The notes beneath the pieces were generated by a model. The model did not search any database, was not told the DNA's origin, and saw only the letters and a program-made list of their open reading frames with translations. Of a stretch of 64,000 bases of DNA, positions 12,487 to 23,470 are shown one piece after another; position 1 is the stretch's first letter, and each line of letters begins with the position of its first letter. Made by a program: the position numbers and the translations under genes. Source of the stretch: Macrocystis pyrifera (taxonomy: Eukaryota; Sar; Phaeophyceae; Laminariales; Laminariaceae). The DNA lies in contig JASSKH010000009.1 in NCBI GenBank assembly GCA_031763025.1, positions 7,535,805 through 7,599,804 of the forward strand. The letters run 5' to 3'.

Positions 12487-14288
12487 ATATACACAATAAA
12501 AAGGTGTGGAATCAACCGCTGAGACCGCCGAACGAGTGTAGGCGCAACGAAGAACTGAAGTATTTCCGCAATAAAAACCCAAGGCACAGACCACATCGGG
12601 GAGAGGAATAAAGAGCTTTCTGTGTGACACCGGGTGTCTATACGTAGGAGGGATAGAGAAAAAAGGGCGAAGATAACAAATATGGGATGGAAATCAATGA
12701 TATATCTGTATCGTACATACATAACTACGTACGAAAAAATAGTATAAGGTACCTGGTGTGAAAAATCAGCAAACGAGTACAAAGAAACACTGCATGGTCG
12801 GTGGGCGTAGAGGGGTTTCAAGATCGGTTTTGTTTGAAGAATACACTGCCACTACTTACCGGTTGTTAGGTCCAGACCTTGCGTAAGTATGATCCGAAGA
12901 TTGGGTTGTCGGAGAACGAATCTGACCAGCAGGTAAACGCTGTAACTCCAAGAGTGTGGGGTGGTCAAATACATACTATTGTAGTACGCATTCCGTGTGA
13001 TGTTCTCACACAATAACAATAGTAGCTCAAACTCCTGAAATCCCACCGGTGGTCACAGAACAGGCTGTAAAACTAAAATACATCGCGACTGGAGCAAACA
13101 AACAAGTACGAAATAGTGCCGTGCCGGTAGGTGAGAGAAACGGTATTAACGAGCTATTCGATATGGTGTATACCATCCCGTACCAATCGCAAATGAATGA
13201 CACCATGAACATGTCCATGCTGTTGCATTTACACCCCATTAATAGAGCTAAAAACTAAAAGACAAAGAAAGAATAGTCTGTGCATGAACTAGAGCAGAGT
13301 GTGAGCGTGGCATGTATACCCAGCATAGAGCGGGCTAGAACTTTAGAAAAGAATACAAACCTTGATGTGAAAACTGGTCTTTGTTACATCGTGCCGAAAG
13401 GACCCCGGAGCGTTGGTTCCGATCATGAGTGCTTTGCGTGCAGGAATTGCGACTGCTCTCCCAGAACTGATACATGCATCCTAAGCGGTGGATTCGAGAT
13501 ACACTATGCAAACCAAACTGGGCAGAGAAAACCTGGCATTTTCCGATAGTAAAAACCCTCCCCAGGACGCATATACTCATTCGCTGCTTTACTGCTGCTC
13601 TCCAGGTGACTATCTTTGATCGCCACGATGGCACAATAACAGTGACAGTCGAATAAGAGGCAAGTCGACACAAAACCCCAGCTAAGAGAGTGGTATAGCT
13701 GGATACAGCCAAGCATCTATTAGGACCGACCAGGCTCTCTTAACCCAACATCAGGGGGATACAGAACATCAGTTTTTAGCTATACGTTTTCGTGATAATA
13801 CCTAGGCTTTGGGGTTGTTCACACAGATTTAGTTTATATACAGATACCTGACGTCACGCGCACAGGAGGTACATGAGAAGGCGTATACCAGATATCATAA
13901 CAATTGGATACGCACATGTAGGAAGGAACGAGTGCATGTGCAAGTCGCCACACCACGCGCAGGTACACATTTGTGAGACGCTAAACCGAGATGGAACGTG
14001 ACGACCTTTGGTATGATCTGCGCAACCTAACAGGATACTATTTGTCGCTCCAAGCATAGTGGTCGAGGGTTGAAGGAACGAATCGACAGGTGTGATTGGA
14101 ATGCCAGCAGGTGGTAGGCAGTTTCTGTTCTGGGGGGGTGTTTGTCTCCACCTTGCTGCAACTACTTCCACAAAAAGCATACGAGGCGTACGATTTGGAA
14201 GTAGGTCTGCACGAATGCCGTTTTAAGACGCGTGATTGATTTTAGCACGAACAAGTTTCACGAGTGGACAGTGTCCGTGCTGGGGGGG
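12487..14288. other. Spacer, no gene recognised
   Basis: AT-rich sequence with short ORFs in both directions. None shows a domain motif, consistent codon bias or splice-supported extension. Confidence 0.4.
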
Positions 14289-14531
14289 TGGCGTAAACGT
14301 CAGTACCCTCAAACACTTTTTAACTCGGAATCAAATATTTGCCTTGGCTAGCGCCAGTAAGTCGATGTGGAGTACCTTGAAACGACCTAGGTCACTCGAA
14401 TAGAGGTGGCGCAAACGCCAGTAGCTTCAAACACTTATTTAACTCGGAATCAAATATTTACCTTGGCTAGTGCCAGCAAGTCGATGTGGCGTGAACGTCA
14501 GTACCTTGAAACGACCTAAGTCACTCGAATA
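14289..14531 (+). repeat. Tandem duplication, about 118-bp period
   Basis: Two units begin TGGCGTAAACG (14289) and TGGCGCAAACG (14407). They share ACTCGGAATCAAATATTT, CCTTGGCTAG, AAGTCGATGTGG and GTCACTCGAATA. The second unit carries an extra short copy of the unit start (GGCGTGAACGTCAG). No coding content is visible. Confidence 0.75.
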
Positions 14532-15259
14532 ATAATTTTGGCCCGGAGTAGAAATAACTCATGAACTTCCTACAGCCCGTGATGGATGTATACATAAAAC
14601 GACCTCCACATTCGCAAGGAATACCTACTCTCAATGCAGAGAAGTTTGAGATCAACACTAAAAGAAAGGCCTATATAATATATAAAACGCGTGATACGCG
14701 CGACCGAAGTATCACACACAGCTTGCAAAGGACTAGCGTGGAAGCTGGCAAAGATGAGCTGGGAAGAAATCCTCGATCTCCTAGCTGTTTCTTTTGTTCT
14801 GTCAATATATCAAAATGTGGTATCCATACCAAGAAACTAGAGATATCTGGACAAACTTCAGAGTAGCAGATGGATTCTAACTTACGTAAAAAACATTTGT
14901 TGAAGGAAGGTACAGTGAGAAACGTCTGGCGAAGGTAAGTGAATGGTGGAAGCATCGACATAGTCCACTGCGCACGCTGAACCGTGACAAAGGTACGTGA
15001 AGTTTTGCCACATCGATACAAACAAGTACGTGAGTATATTGGCATACTGATCGGTGAACCGTTATAACAGGTTTGACAAGTCAAGCCCGCAGATATAAAT
15101 AGAGGGGCAAAGTGGACAGCCACGGCAGCGTCTCGGTAGTGTGGCCACGTATAGCCATACGACAAAGGACTGGCAGAATTATCTGAAGTCTCAGTTAAAG
15201 GTTAGGTGGTGGGGTAGGACGATGGTAGTTTTCAGTGGAATGTATGTCTGGCCAAAAGC

Positions 15260-15982
15260 TTAAACGTGTAGGTTATTGTCAAAGTGCAGACGTAGGCCTT
15301 CGAGAGGAACCCCCATCTCAGATGCAGGTGAGCCAGGAAGAAAACATGTTTTTTCGCCGATGAGTACATGCTCCGAGCGTGTTAGACAGATGTGGCGCTG
15401 GCAGTTGCAAGTGAAGACTGTACGAGGGTCAGGTCCGCCGCTCTTCTCAACACCGTCCAAGGTCAGCACCGCGGGAACTAGAGGAGCCGCGACATTGGTC
15501 CGACGGCTATAGACGGGGGAGGAAGGCTGAAGAACATCTGGACGAAGGTCAGGACCGCCGTTCTTCTTACCACCGTCCAATGGCAACACCGCGGAAATGA
15601 AGGGCGCTGCAACATCGGGCCGACGGCGATGGATGGAAGAGAAAAGCTGAAGAACATCTGGACTAAGGTCAGGACCGCCGCTCTTCTTACCACCGTCCAA
15701 GGGCAACACCGCGGAGAGGAAGGGCGCTGCAACATCGGGCCGACGGCGATGGATGGAAGAGGAATGCTGAAGAACGTCTGGACGAAGGTCAGGACCGCCG
15801 CTCTTCTTACCACCGTCTGAGGGCAGCACTAAGGGAAGGAGAGGAGTTGCAACATCGAGCTGACGGCGAGGTGCGGAGTTAGAAGGCGCAGGCGCTGCAG
15901 CGGTCCATGATCGTAATACCCGCTGAGCACCGTCGCTCATATGCGCCGCTCTGGGGGTGTGTCCGAGGAGGAAAGCGCACAC
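15260..15982 (-). CDS. Hypothetical repeat protein, four 40-aa tandem repeats
   Basis: This is a 240-codon open frame on the minus strand, ATG at 15982. Its middle is four 40-residue repeats encoded by 120-bp DNA units. Recurrent motifs are RRPDVAAPF, AVLPLDGGKKSGGPDL and RPDVLQ. All units keep exactly 120 bp without frame-breaking indels although they differ at many bases, which suggests the frame was under selection or recently homogenised. It lies next to the 3' LTR, antisense to the proposed element. No family is recognised. A chance open frame across a GC-rich array is the alternative. Confidence 0.35.
   Translation of the reverse strand: MCAFLLGHTPRAAHMSDGAQRVLRSWTAAAPAPSNSAPRRQLDVATPLLPLVLPSDGGKKSGGPDLRPDVLQHSSSIHRRRPDVAAPFLSAVLPLDGGKKSGGPDLSPDVLQLFSSIHRRRPDVAAPFISAVLPLDGGKKNGGPDLRPDVLQPSSPVYSRRTNVAAPLVPAVLTLDGVEKSGGPDPRTVFTCNCQRHICLTRSEHVLIGEKTCFLPGSPASEMGVPLEGLRLHFDNNLHV
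15409..15888. repeat. Four-unit 120-bp tandem array
   Basis: Units occupy 15409-15528, 15529-15648, 15649-15768 and 15769-15888. The core is GGTCAGGACCGCCG, CTTCTTACCACCGTC and AACATCGGGCCGACGGCGAT. The two middle units are most alike and the outer units are more diverged, the usual pattern of unequal exchange. Confidence 0.9.
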
Positions 15983-16040
15983 GCTGTCGCCGGGCTAGCA
16001 CCGGGGCGCCGGCTTTGTGCCGACAATGGTTATGTGTCGG

Positions 16041-16050
16041 GCAGGGGGGG
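16041..16050 (+). other. Polypurine tract before LTR copy 2
   Basis: GCAGGGGGGG directly abuts the TG of the right LTR, as expected for plus-strand priming in LTR elements. It sets the orientation of the 6211-16614 interval as +. Confidence 0.5.
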
Positions 16051-16614
16051 TGTTGCAGCGGGTGGCGCCAGGGAGGGAGGTTCATAGCGCTGTGACTGTC
16101 GTGACCAGCGCTATGGGGAGGATAATACGGCGCGAGACCACTGTCCTGATCAGGGTCACGCGTCGGGTCTATTCGATAGGCAGAGGGCAAGCTTTGGTTA
16201 GCATCCTCTGGGCGGATCTTATAGGGGCAGGGAGGGTCCCCGGTGTGGGAACGCCTTCGGTCTCGGGTACAGAGCCAGTAACGAGGTTCCGGGACCACCC
16301 GGTGTTTACAAAACACCACCAAGAGTGAAGAAAGAAAGTCAAAGCCAAGTGATCTGTGATACCTGTCATATCGACCCCCAGCCCCTTGGGCCCTGCCTTG
16401 CCCGTCATGCCCGTCATCGTGTCTGTGATGCTTCGTTGAGTGTTCACGCTGACTGCTTGCATCTACTGCATTGCATCGATCCACGTTCTGCGTGACCCGA
16501 TCACTACTGCTTGAAGGCACTTCCTCGAACTCCCAAACAACAGGTGAGCCGGCCTCAGATATCTAACGAACGCAGGTCCTTTTTACTGTCTGAGAGCTGT
16601 ACCCTGCTGTAACA
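16051..16614 (+). repeat. LTR copy 2 (TGTTG...TAACA)
   Basis: This is a near-identical partner of 6211-6774, at an offset of exactly 9,840 bp and therefore without indels. It is followed by GTACTGG, and the left copy is preceded by CAGTAC, so GTAC is shared by both outer flanks. Confidence 0.8.
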
Positions 16615-16661
16615 GTACTGGTAGCTACTACTAATACTGTATCTGGATGCATTACTCGTAC

Positions 16662-17762
16662 TGTTATAGAATCATACAAGCACGACGACTCGAATTTCCA
16701 ATGTAAACGTGAGCGGTATCAGTTACACTGCGTGCATCCAGAGGGTCCCGCCTAGATGGGCGTCTGCTATCAACTGCTACCGCAGTTTGGATTGTGCTAA
16801 CCGTGCGGGATATCCATCGAGCATCACTGCGTTGTTGGAGGTGTATGTACATCTCATCTCCTGCCATATTTCTCCTACGAAGTGTGAACTCCAAACTCTC
16901 GACCCAGAGTCGAGCATTATACTGCTGTACGCCGCCAATGGCAACATCAACACAACCCGGCACGCTGAGTTTAGGAGCTCTGCTAGGCACGATGGCGTGA
17001 GCCTTGGAATCCCCAAGCAACAGCGGTGTGGAAGCAAACCCCCGACAATCGTGATAGCTGTCTGCCAAAGGAGTCCCTGACTTTACCATTTTCCGACAGC
17101 ACTATCCATCGAGGAAGAACCTAAGAAATAGCAAAATCTCGATCAATACGTCGAGTATCTACTGTACGCTGTCAAGGATAACTTCGCCACAAACCACAGC
17201 ACCGCTGGGGTAAGGAGCTCTGCTCGTAGCGTCCAAGCCTGGATGCTCTGACCACCACGCGGTCTGATGATATTCTTTACAGTCGTTGTATTAGAGGACA
17301 GTGGAGGGGAGAGAGAGCGGAGCCTAGCTCGTAGCTCGGAGCAGAAAACGGAGCAGAGAACGGAGTGCTCAAACTCTCCTCATTAACACACGGCATAGTT
17401 CATAACAACGCCTGCGAAGATTTACGCAACCCTCTACAACTTGTAACCGTCGCTGCTGGAACGATCCAAACGAACACTCTCCCTGGCTCTTTACAGCAGT
17501 GACGAGACTGAAAAGACATTCAAGACTTGCTAGGACCTAAGAACAGCCAACGACAGTCCCGCAGGAGGAAACCCGACCACCGGGTAAAAACCCCCTGTAT
17601 AACACATATACTCCAAACCATGTGCAATTGAAACAACGGCCGCATTCCAAACGATGACCATGGTCAGAAAATAAAATGCCGAGCGGTGCCCTACTCCCCC
17701 ATGCCCCTCAAAGTAGCGCAGGGTTGGCGACCTGACAAAGTATTCCTCGCATCATTCCAACA
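16662..17762 (-). repeat. Candidate 3' LTR of Copia-C
   Basis: On the minus strand it starts TGTTGGAATG at 17762, just after a purine-rich tract behind the RNase H stop. A matching TG...CA end (TGTTATAG read on +) lies at 16662. The 1.1-kb length resembles the candidate LTR of Copia-B. There is no second copy to confirm it. Confidence 0.35.
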
Positions 17763-17792
17763 TGGTATTCATCGAATAATGCTCATACCCCC

Positions 17793-19240
17793 TTATTCAC
17801 CCTGCAAAGGCAGATTCAACAAGAACCTACGGTGAGACTTAAAAGGGGGCGCAGCAAGGGATTTCGTCAAAATATCCGCGTGCTGCTCCTCCAAAGCTAT
17901 GGACTGAATGTCGATCTTCGTAGCACGAAGTAGCTCGCTGACAACATGAAAGCGCACGTCGATATGCTTATTCCGAGCAGAACTATGAGGGTTCACAGCC
18001 AACGCAATGGCCCCCTGGTTATCCTCGAAAACCCGGGCACATGATCCGCTTAGCTCTCGAAAAAAACCCCGACAACACCGCGCCCGTAAACAAAGCTTCC
18101 TTCACCCATTCACCCAGGGCGACATACTCTGCTTCTGCTGTCGACAACGTAACACACCTCTGCGTGGTACTTGTCCAACTGACGGCCGCACCCCCTAGGG
18201 TAAATACCGTCCCCGATACCGAGCGCCTATCGTTCGACTTATTCGCATATTCAGCATTACTATACGAGTACGCAGTCAAATCCAATCCCGAGCCCCGCAC
18301 AAAGTCAATCTCATAAACCTGGTCCCGTGGAGGTAAGCCATAATCTTCAAAACTGCCTTCCAGTGCCTCTCCGGGTTGTGGGAGTGGCGCGCCACAGCAC
18401 GCACAGCGTTCGAGATGTCCGGTCTCGTCATGGTCGACAGCCACATCAAGCTGTCCACAGCCTCCCTGTACGGCCAGTCTCCTCCAAGTTCGCCCTCCTC
18501 TCTTGGACCTAGTTCCACACTGGGGGTCGCGGGGATGTCAGAGGCTGAGTTGACACCAAAACGATTCAGCATGCTCTCAATGAGCGCATTCTGCGTAATC
18601 TCCAATGTCCGCAGTTCCCAGTCGCGCTTGAAAGCACAACCAGTGTACCAAGTCAGTTCGCCGAGGATATTCGTGGGAAATTTCATAGCTAGCGCGGCAT
18701 GGAAATCTCTGCATGTCTCATCCGATCCTGCGATCACGATGTAATCTACATGAACGGCCATGATCAGTTCTACCTTGCCGTCCACAACCATGCGAAACAC
18801 ACACGGGTCAGACTACACTGCTCCATTCCGTACCTTACCACGGTCTCTACCAATAATCCGGGCCACTACCGTCCGCTCTGCTTTAGACCATACAGTGATC
18901 TGTTTAGGCGGACGATCTTTCCTGACATGTCACCACACCCGCCGGGTAGTTTCATGTATATCTCGGCGTCGAGTTTCGCACGAAACAAAACTTGTGCGAC
19001 GTCTAGATGAAAAATTTATAAACCATGTTCATTTTGCACCAGCGGCCAGAATTTTAACTGACGCTGATGAGGGAGTTGGTGTAAGCGTTTGAAAATAATC
19101 TAATCTACACCCTGCACCTGGCTAAAACCCTTCTAGTCACAAGTCTTGCCTTTGTCTTTACTATCAGGCCATGCTTATCCGTCTTTTGGGTAAACACCCA
19201 CTTCGCACCTACAGGTTTCCGCCTTTTGTCGGTGTCGCGG
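17793..19240 (-). pseudogene. Copia-C reverse transcriptase and RNase H
   Basis: From 19240 downward, segments with KWVFTQKTDKHG, KARLVTR, FSQVQGVD, EIYMKLPGG and LNRSLYGLKQS lie in changing frames with stops. Residues 18-25 of the 18800-18276 frame read HVDYIVIAG, so the second catalytic aspartate of the YVDD box is Tyr. RNase H (YSNAEYANKSNDRRSVSG, LSTAEAEYVALGE) runs from about 18300 to 18120, and the tail with HADILTKSL ends at 17793. Frameshifts and the Asp-to-Tyr change make it inactive. Confidence 0.75.
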
Positions 19241-20949
19241 CTTCGTACGTACCGGTCGTTTTGTGACCGTCCAACTCAATTTTCATGGCCTCGTGCCACG
19301 CCGCTTTGTATTGAGAACGCTCTGCATCTGCTACGGACTGTGGGGGCGGTTCTACGTCTTCCGGGAAACCGCTCGGCATGCACACGCTCAACTCCTCTTT
19401 ATTATCCACAGCAGGTCCTCCGAACATCAAAGCCACTGCGTCTTCCGCCGTCCAGGACGTACGATTCAGCATACTCCCAGGCTTCGTCCACGACTCGTAC
19501 GCTGCCGCAAGCAGCGTGTCTGCAGCTTCTTCATCCATCCTTACCTGGTGCACAGCAAGTTCACCCTCCAGGCATTGGCCCTGGCCCCGGGTCCGGTCCC
19601 GTACTGTCGGGGGGAGCCGGCCCCATCTGCTGAGCTCGTGTGCTGGCCTCCCGGACAGAACCGCGAGGGGATCCTCACCGTTCCCTTGGCCGGTGTCGCA
19701 GGCTGATGCTGCACCCAGGTCGCTTCCGGCCCTCCCTACCGGGACTGAGGAGGCGTCCACGGCGCCTCCTTGAGACGAAATCATCGTCTCGGCTGTTTCG
19801 GCCCTCCCTGCCGGGACCGAGGAGGCGTCCACGGCGCCCCCTCGAGACGAATCCGTCGTCTCGGCTGTTTCGGTCCTCCCTGCCGGGACCGAGGAGGCAT
19901 CCACGGCGCCCCCTCGAGACGAACCCATCGTCTCGGGTGTTTCGCTGCCGGCCTCGCCGGCGGCAGGTGCTTGCTGTGCGCGCTCCTGCATAAACGCGTC
20001 CAGGTCAAAACCCCACGTCACGTCGAGGTCGTTCAAGTGAGGAGCTCATCCACCACCCCCTCCACCACCTCGATCCGACGTGCTCACGTCGTCTGCCTCT
20101 GACCCCCCCCTTTTCCGTAGACAGGGAGTCATTCGCCTCGGCAGGTACAAGTGGTGCAGGCGACACGCGTTGCCAGGTGATATTGCGCGTGATTAGAACA
20201 GTGAATTTCCTTGTCGGCACTCGTACTGAGTCTCGGGGGTAGTTTGGTGCAGGGCCAAGGTAACAACACTCTTGTGCTTTCGCCTGTGACTTGTTTTCCC
20301 TCTCCACCTTGCAGTAGTCAGGATTGAGGAAAGGTAGTAGTTCTACCGGGGGGGGGCTACCATGCCACATCTCATGCGGCGATTTTATTTTTGGGTTAGC
20401 TGTTGGCGCTGTGCAGTTCAAGGCGTCACACGCCCAGTGGGACGCTTCCGCCCACTACGACGTGGTGGCCGGGAGTTTCGCGCCAGGAAAAAGCTCTTGA
20501 GCCTGGATTCGGCCCGCTATTGCGGCCGTCTAAATCAAACCTAGCGCGCGCTCTGCTACTCCATTTAATTTGGGACTGTCGGCCGTCGTGAATTCCTGCT
20601 TGATCCCTCGTGATCTACACAGGTCGCCAAACTTTCCCTCGCGGAATCCACCACCCCCATCAGATCGGACGATTACCACCGTAGAAGGGACACCGTCTGC
20701 ACGAGAATCCGCAAGGAACTGCTCGAACATTTTCGCGGCGTCCGACTTGTGACGCATAAAGTACACCCACGTATACCGTGAAAAATCGTCGCGCACGATG
20801 AGAGTATACCGCTTCCGCCCGAGAGACTCTACCACCTTTGGTCCACTCAAATCCACAATAACCCTCCCGAGCTTCTTATCTGCTCGTGTGTGTGTGTGGA
20901 CTGCCTGATACCTTTGCGGAGACCCTTGGCCATGGAGCACCCTTTGCAC
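19209..20949 (-). pseudogene. Copia-C integrase and linker
   Basis: The frame 20949-20530 holds the rve integrase core with all three acidic residues visible: VDLSGP, VRSDGGGGF and LNGVAERAL. The core continues in another frame (20421-20005: PHEMWHG, CCYLGPAPNYPRDS). A linker frame (20036-19209) has three imperfect repeats of about 26 residues (GGAVDASSVPAGRTETAET) and ends with AAWHEAMKIELDGHK, the start of RT_2. A GT microsatellite at about 20886-20897 coincides with the frame change between the upstream zinc-motif part and the core. Confidence 0.7.
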
Positions 20950-22070
20950 TCCAGCAGCTCTCTCTCGAGGACTATCCCTTGCTTCTCCGCGGTCTTGCGA
21001 TGATGAAGTCTCGTTTCTTCTTCGTTCAGTAGTGTATCCTCCGACTGGTTGTTGGAAATCTCCGGACCATAACCAGGCGTGCTGGTTGGTTTACAGTCCG
21101 ACATCCCGAACCTTTCGAGGATAGACTTACCGTAGGCTTCTCGGGAAATGGTCAATGTTCCTTTCTCACGGTTCCTTTTCATTTCCATTCCCAACACAAG
21201 CGATACCTCCTCCATGTGACGTCGTTTCAACTTCCTCTTAACCATCAAGATGACGTTCGAGTCGTTGCCGGCTACCAGAAGGTCATCAACATAGAGCGTC
21301 AAGATGATCTGGGTACCGTCGTGGTTGTACAGGTAGACGCAAGTGTCAGACTTGGGCGGAACGAAACCGATTTCAACAAGGACGGGGTCAATGGTGTAGA
21401 ACCAATTTCCGGGGCTTTGGGCTAGCCCGTAGAGGCTCTTCTCTATTAATAGCTGCATTACTAGATCACCTCCATTCTTGTTGTTGACCTCGAAGCCAGG
21501 TGCCTGTTCGACGAACACTTTCTTCTGAATATCGGCGTATAGAAAGGCAGTGGACACGTCCATGTGGTCCAAATCCAGGGTGAACTCCACGACTACGCAC
21601 GCTACCAGCCGAACGCTCTGTAGTCTGCACACCGGAGCGAAGGCACTGCCGCAGTCAAGTCCAGGTACTTGGTTCCAGCCTTGAGCCACTAGACGTCCCT
21701 TGAATGATCCGTCTGCCTTACGCTTGAATACCCACTTGGACTCAATCCGCTTCCTCCCAGGGGGAACTGCCGTACGCGGGACGAGTTTGTAGACTTTTCG
21801 TTCGTTAAGACTCGTTATCTCGCGTTCAGCAGCTGCATTCCATTGCGCACCATCCGGCATGGCCCGTGCTTCTTGGATCGTTCGTGGAACACCCGTTTGA
21901 GATGTCCCCACAGCATACGCATATTCCGTGAAACCGACGGAGCCGTCCCTATTGGCGACATCAGGAAACTCCGCTTTCGTGGTGAATGCGTATGAGATAC
22001 GACGGAGCTCGCGGACGGTCTTGGCATCAGGGATGTTCGTAGTCGACCTGGTGACAGCACGTGTCGACAT
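20847..22070 (-). CDS. Copia-B RT fused in frame to Copia-C pre-integrase
   Basis: This open frame of 407 codons starts at the ATG at 22070. Residues about 1-355 are an RT_2 reverse transcriptase with WVFKRKADGSFKGRLVAQGW, the first catalytic aspartate in MDVSTAFLY, KSLYGLAQSPGNW and an intact YVDD at about residues 260-263. After about residue 355 the sequence changes without a stop into KTAEKQG and ELLECKGCSMAKG, the zinc-motif region that belongs before the integrase of Copia-C. RNase H of Copia-B is lost. It would normally be part of a polyprotein; the ATG is only the first Met of the open frame. RT itself looks undamaged. Confidence 0.7.
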   Translation of the reverse strand: MSTRAVTRSTTNIPDAKTVRELRRISYAFTTKAEFPDVANRDGSVGFTEYAYAVGTSQTGVPRTIQEARAMPDGAQWNAAAEREITSLNERKVYKLVPRTAVPPGRKRIESKWVFKRKADGSFKGRLVAQGWNQVPGLDCGSAFAPVCRLQSVRLVACVVVEFTLDLDHMDVSTAFLYADIQKKVFVEQAPGFEVNNKNGGDLVMQLLIEKSLYGLAQSPGNWFYTIDPVLVEIGFVPPKSDTCVYLYNHDGTQIILTLYVDDLLVAGNDSNVILMVKRKLKRRHMEEVSLVLGMEMKRNREKGTLTISREAYGKSILERFGMSDCKPTSTPGYGPEISNNQSEDTLLNEEETRLHHRKTAEKQGIVLERELLECKGCSMAKGLRKGIRQSTHTHEQIRSSGGLLWI

Positions 22071-23470
22071 GGAACCTCGTCCACCACGGGAACCACGCCC
22101 ACCTGCCGAGCCGCTAGACGTGATGCCTCCCCGCGCAGATCTACCACGCGAAGAGTACTTCGGCTACCACGAGACGAACCACGCCCACGTACAGAGCCAT
22201 CTTGGGTTGCAGCACCAGACGGAGCAGGACCAGAAGGCGATGAACCAAGCGGCGTCGCAGGACTTGGACTTGGTGACGTACCAGGAGGAGACGCACCTCC
22301 GCCCAGCTCAGAGGGGCTTACTCCTACAGGTGATGCCGGGTTATCTCCCTCAGGGGTACCACCGGAAATTCCAAGCCCACCGTCAGCAGGAGGAGATCCA
22401 GCAGGACTCAGCCAAAGGTCACGAGTAGTTGTTTCACGAATTTTCTCGAGGAGTTCAGTCACACGCGGATCGCCAATCACATGATCAGGAGATAGCGAAT
22501 CAACTGAATGATTGAAAGTATGGTTTCGCACGTCTCTCACCATTTCGTCGTGGTCGTCGTACGTGAACTTCCCGTCGTCGAAACCACCCTCATCCGACGA
22601 AGGCACTACGGAAGGAGTCTCAATAAATACAATATTTCGACTCTCCCGTACACGTCTCGTCTCAGAGTTGTAGACCCGGTACGACTTACTGTCCATGCTG
22701 TATCCGGCAAGCCGTCCTTCCCAAGCACGACGCTCCATCTTCTTGGTGTAGGTCTCGAGGTGCACGAACGCGCTAGACCCAATCACCCGAAGGTGCCCAA
22801 GGTAGGCATCTTTGCCGTAGAGTGCCTTGTACGGCGTCCCGGTTTGCAGGGCTGCGTGAGGAGTCCGGTTGCTTAGATAAACAGCTGTCTGCATTAGCTC
22901 CCCCCAAAGGAAGTTCGGTAGAGTCGAATCAACGAGCAGGCAGCGTACGATGTTCACGATCGTTCGGCCCGCACGCTCCTTCGCCCCGATCTGCTGAGGG
23001 GTGTTCGGAGAGGCGAACTCCAGCTTGATGCCGACGTCGTGACAGTACTGACGGAATTCCGTACTCGTTAGTTCCGGACCTTGATCCCCGCGGAGGTAGT
23101 GGCTCGCCAGTAGGAATCACAGTCCCTTTGTTGAACACCGCAAGGGAGTCTACGGAACAGGTCTTGTCCTTCATGAGAACGATCTCCTTCCACTTGGTCT
23201 GCTGGTCAACGAACTTGGTGGCGTACTTGAAACCTCCCAACGCTGAAGGCGTAAAGGGGCCAAGGGTGTCCACTGAAACATGCTGGAAAGGGTGTAAAAC
23301 GCCCCATGAAGCTTGCCTAGGATGAGGTTGTTGTGTGCTTTTACCGAGCGGGCAGGCACCACAATCCTTAACGTCACCAATGTAGTCGACGCGTTGTCGG
23401 GCGCCTTCTTCAGGACGTCCAAGCTCTTGCTGTTAATATGCCCCATATCGTCGGTGCTAGAGATCAGCGG
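21815..23470 (-). pseudogene. Copia-B integrase and linker
   Basis: The gag-pre-integrase zinc motif DCGACPLGKSTQQPHP lies at about 23385-23340. The first catalytic aspartate is in VSVDTLGPFTP (about 23270), the second in LRGDQGPELTS (about 23095) and the glutamate in GAKERAGRTI (about 22985). A frameshift near 23105 and a second near 22960 separate them. From 22957 to 21815 the frame is open for 380 codons, with FLWGELMQTAVYLSNRTPHA, the integrase C-terminus and a Ser/Pro/Gly-rich linker. All DDE residues remain. Two small indels break the polyprotein. Confidence 0.75.

Larger units (their letters stand above)
6211..16614 (+). mobile_element. LTR-bounded 10.4-kb element without gag-pol
   Basis: Two 564-bp LTR-like repeats exactly 9,840 bp apart bound this interval. 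Both outer flanks show GTAC, a possible 4-bp target duplication, and a purine tract (GCAGGGGGGG, 16041-16050) immediately precedes the right copy, giving + orientation. The 9.3-kb interior contains no retroviral-type protease, RT or integrase motif that I can see. It does contain a nested TIR element (10552-12486), local tandem repeats and a minus-strand repeat ORF. This fits a large non-autonomous derivative. Two independent solo LTRs sharing a common GTAC context cannot be excluded. Confidence 0.55.
16662..21005 (-). mobile_element. Copia-C: 5'-truncated Ty1/copia element
   Basis: On the minus strand the order is gag-pre-integrase, integrase, RT, RNase H, polypurine-like AATAAGGGGGTATGAG and a candidate 3' LTR. 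Gag, protease and the 5' LTR are missing, because the element begins at a fusion with Copia-B near 21.0 kb. The frames are broken in many places. Its integrase and RNase H differ clearly from those of Copia-A and Copia-B, so it is another copia lineage. Confidence 0.75.
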
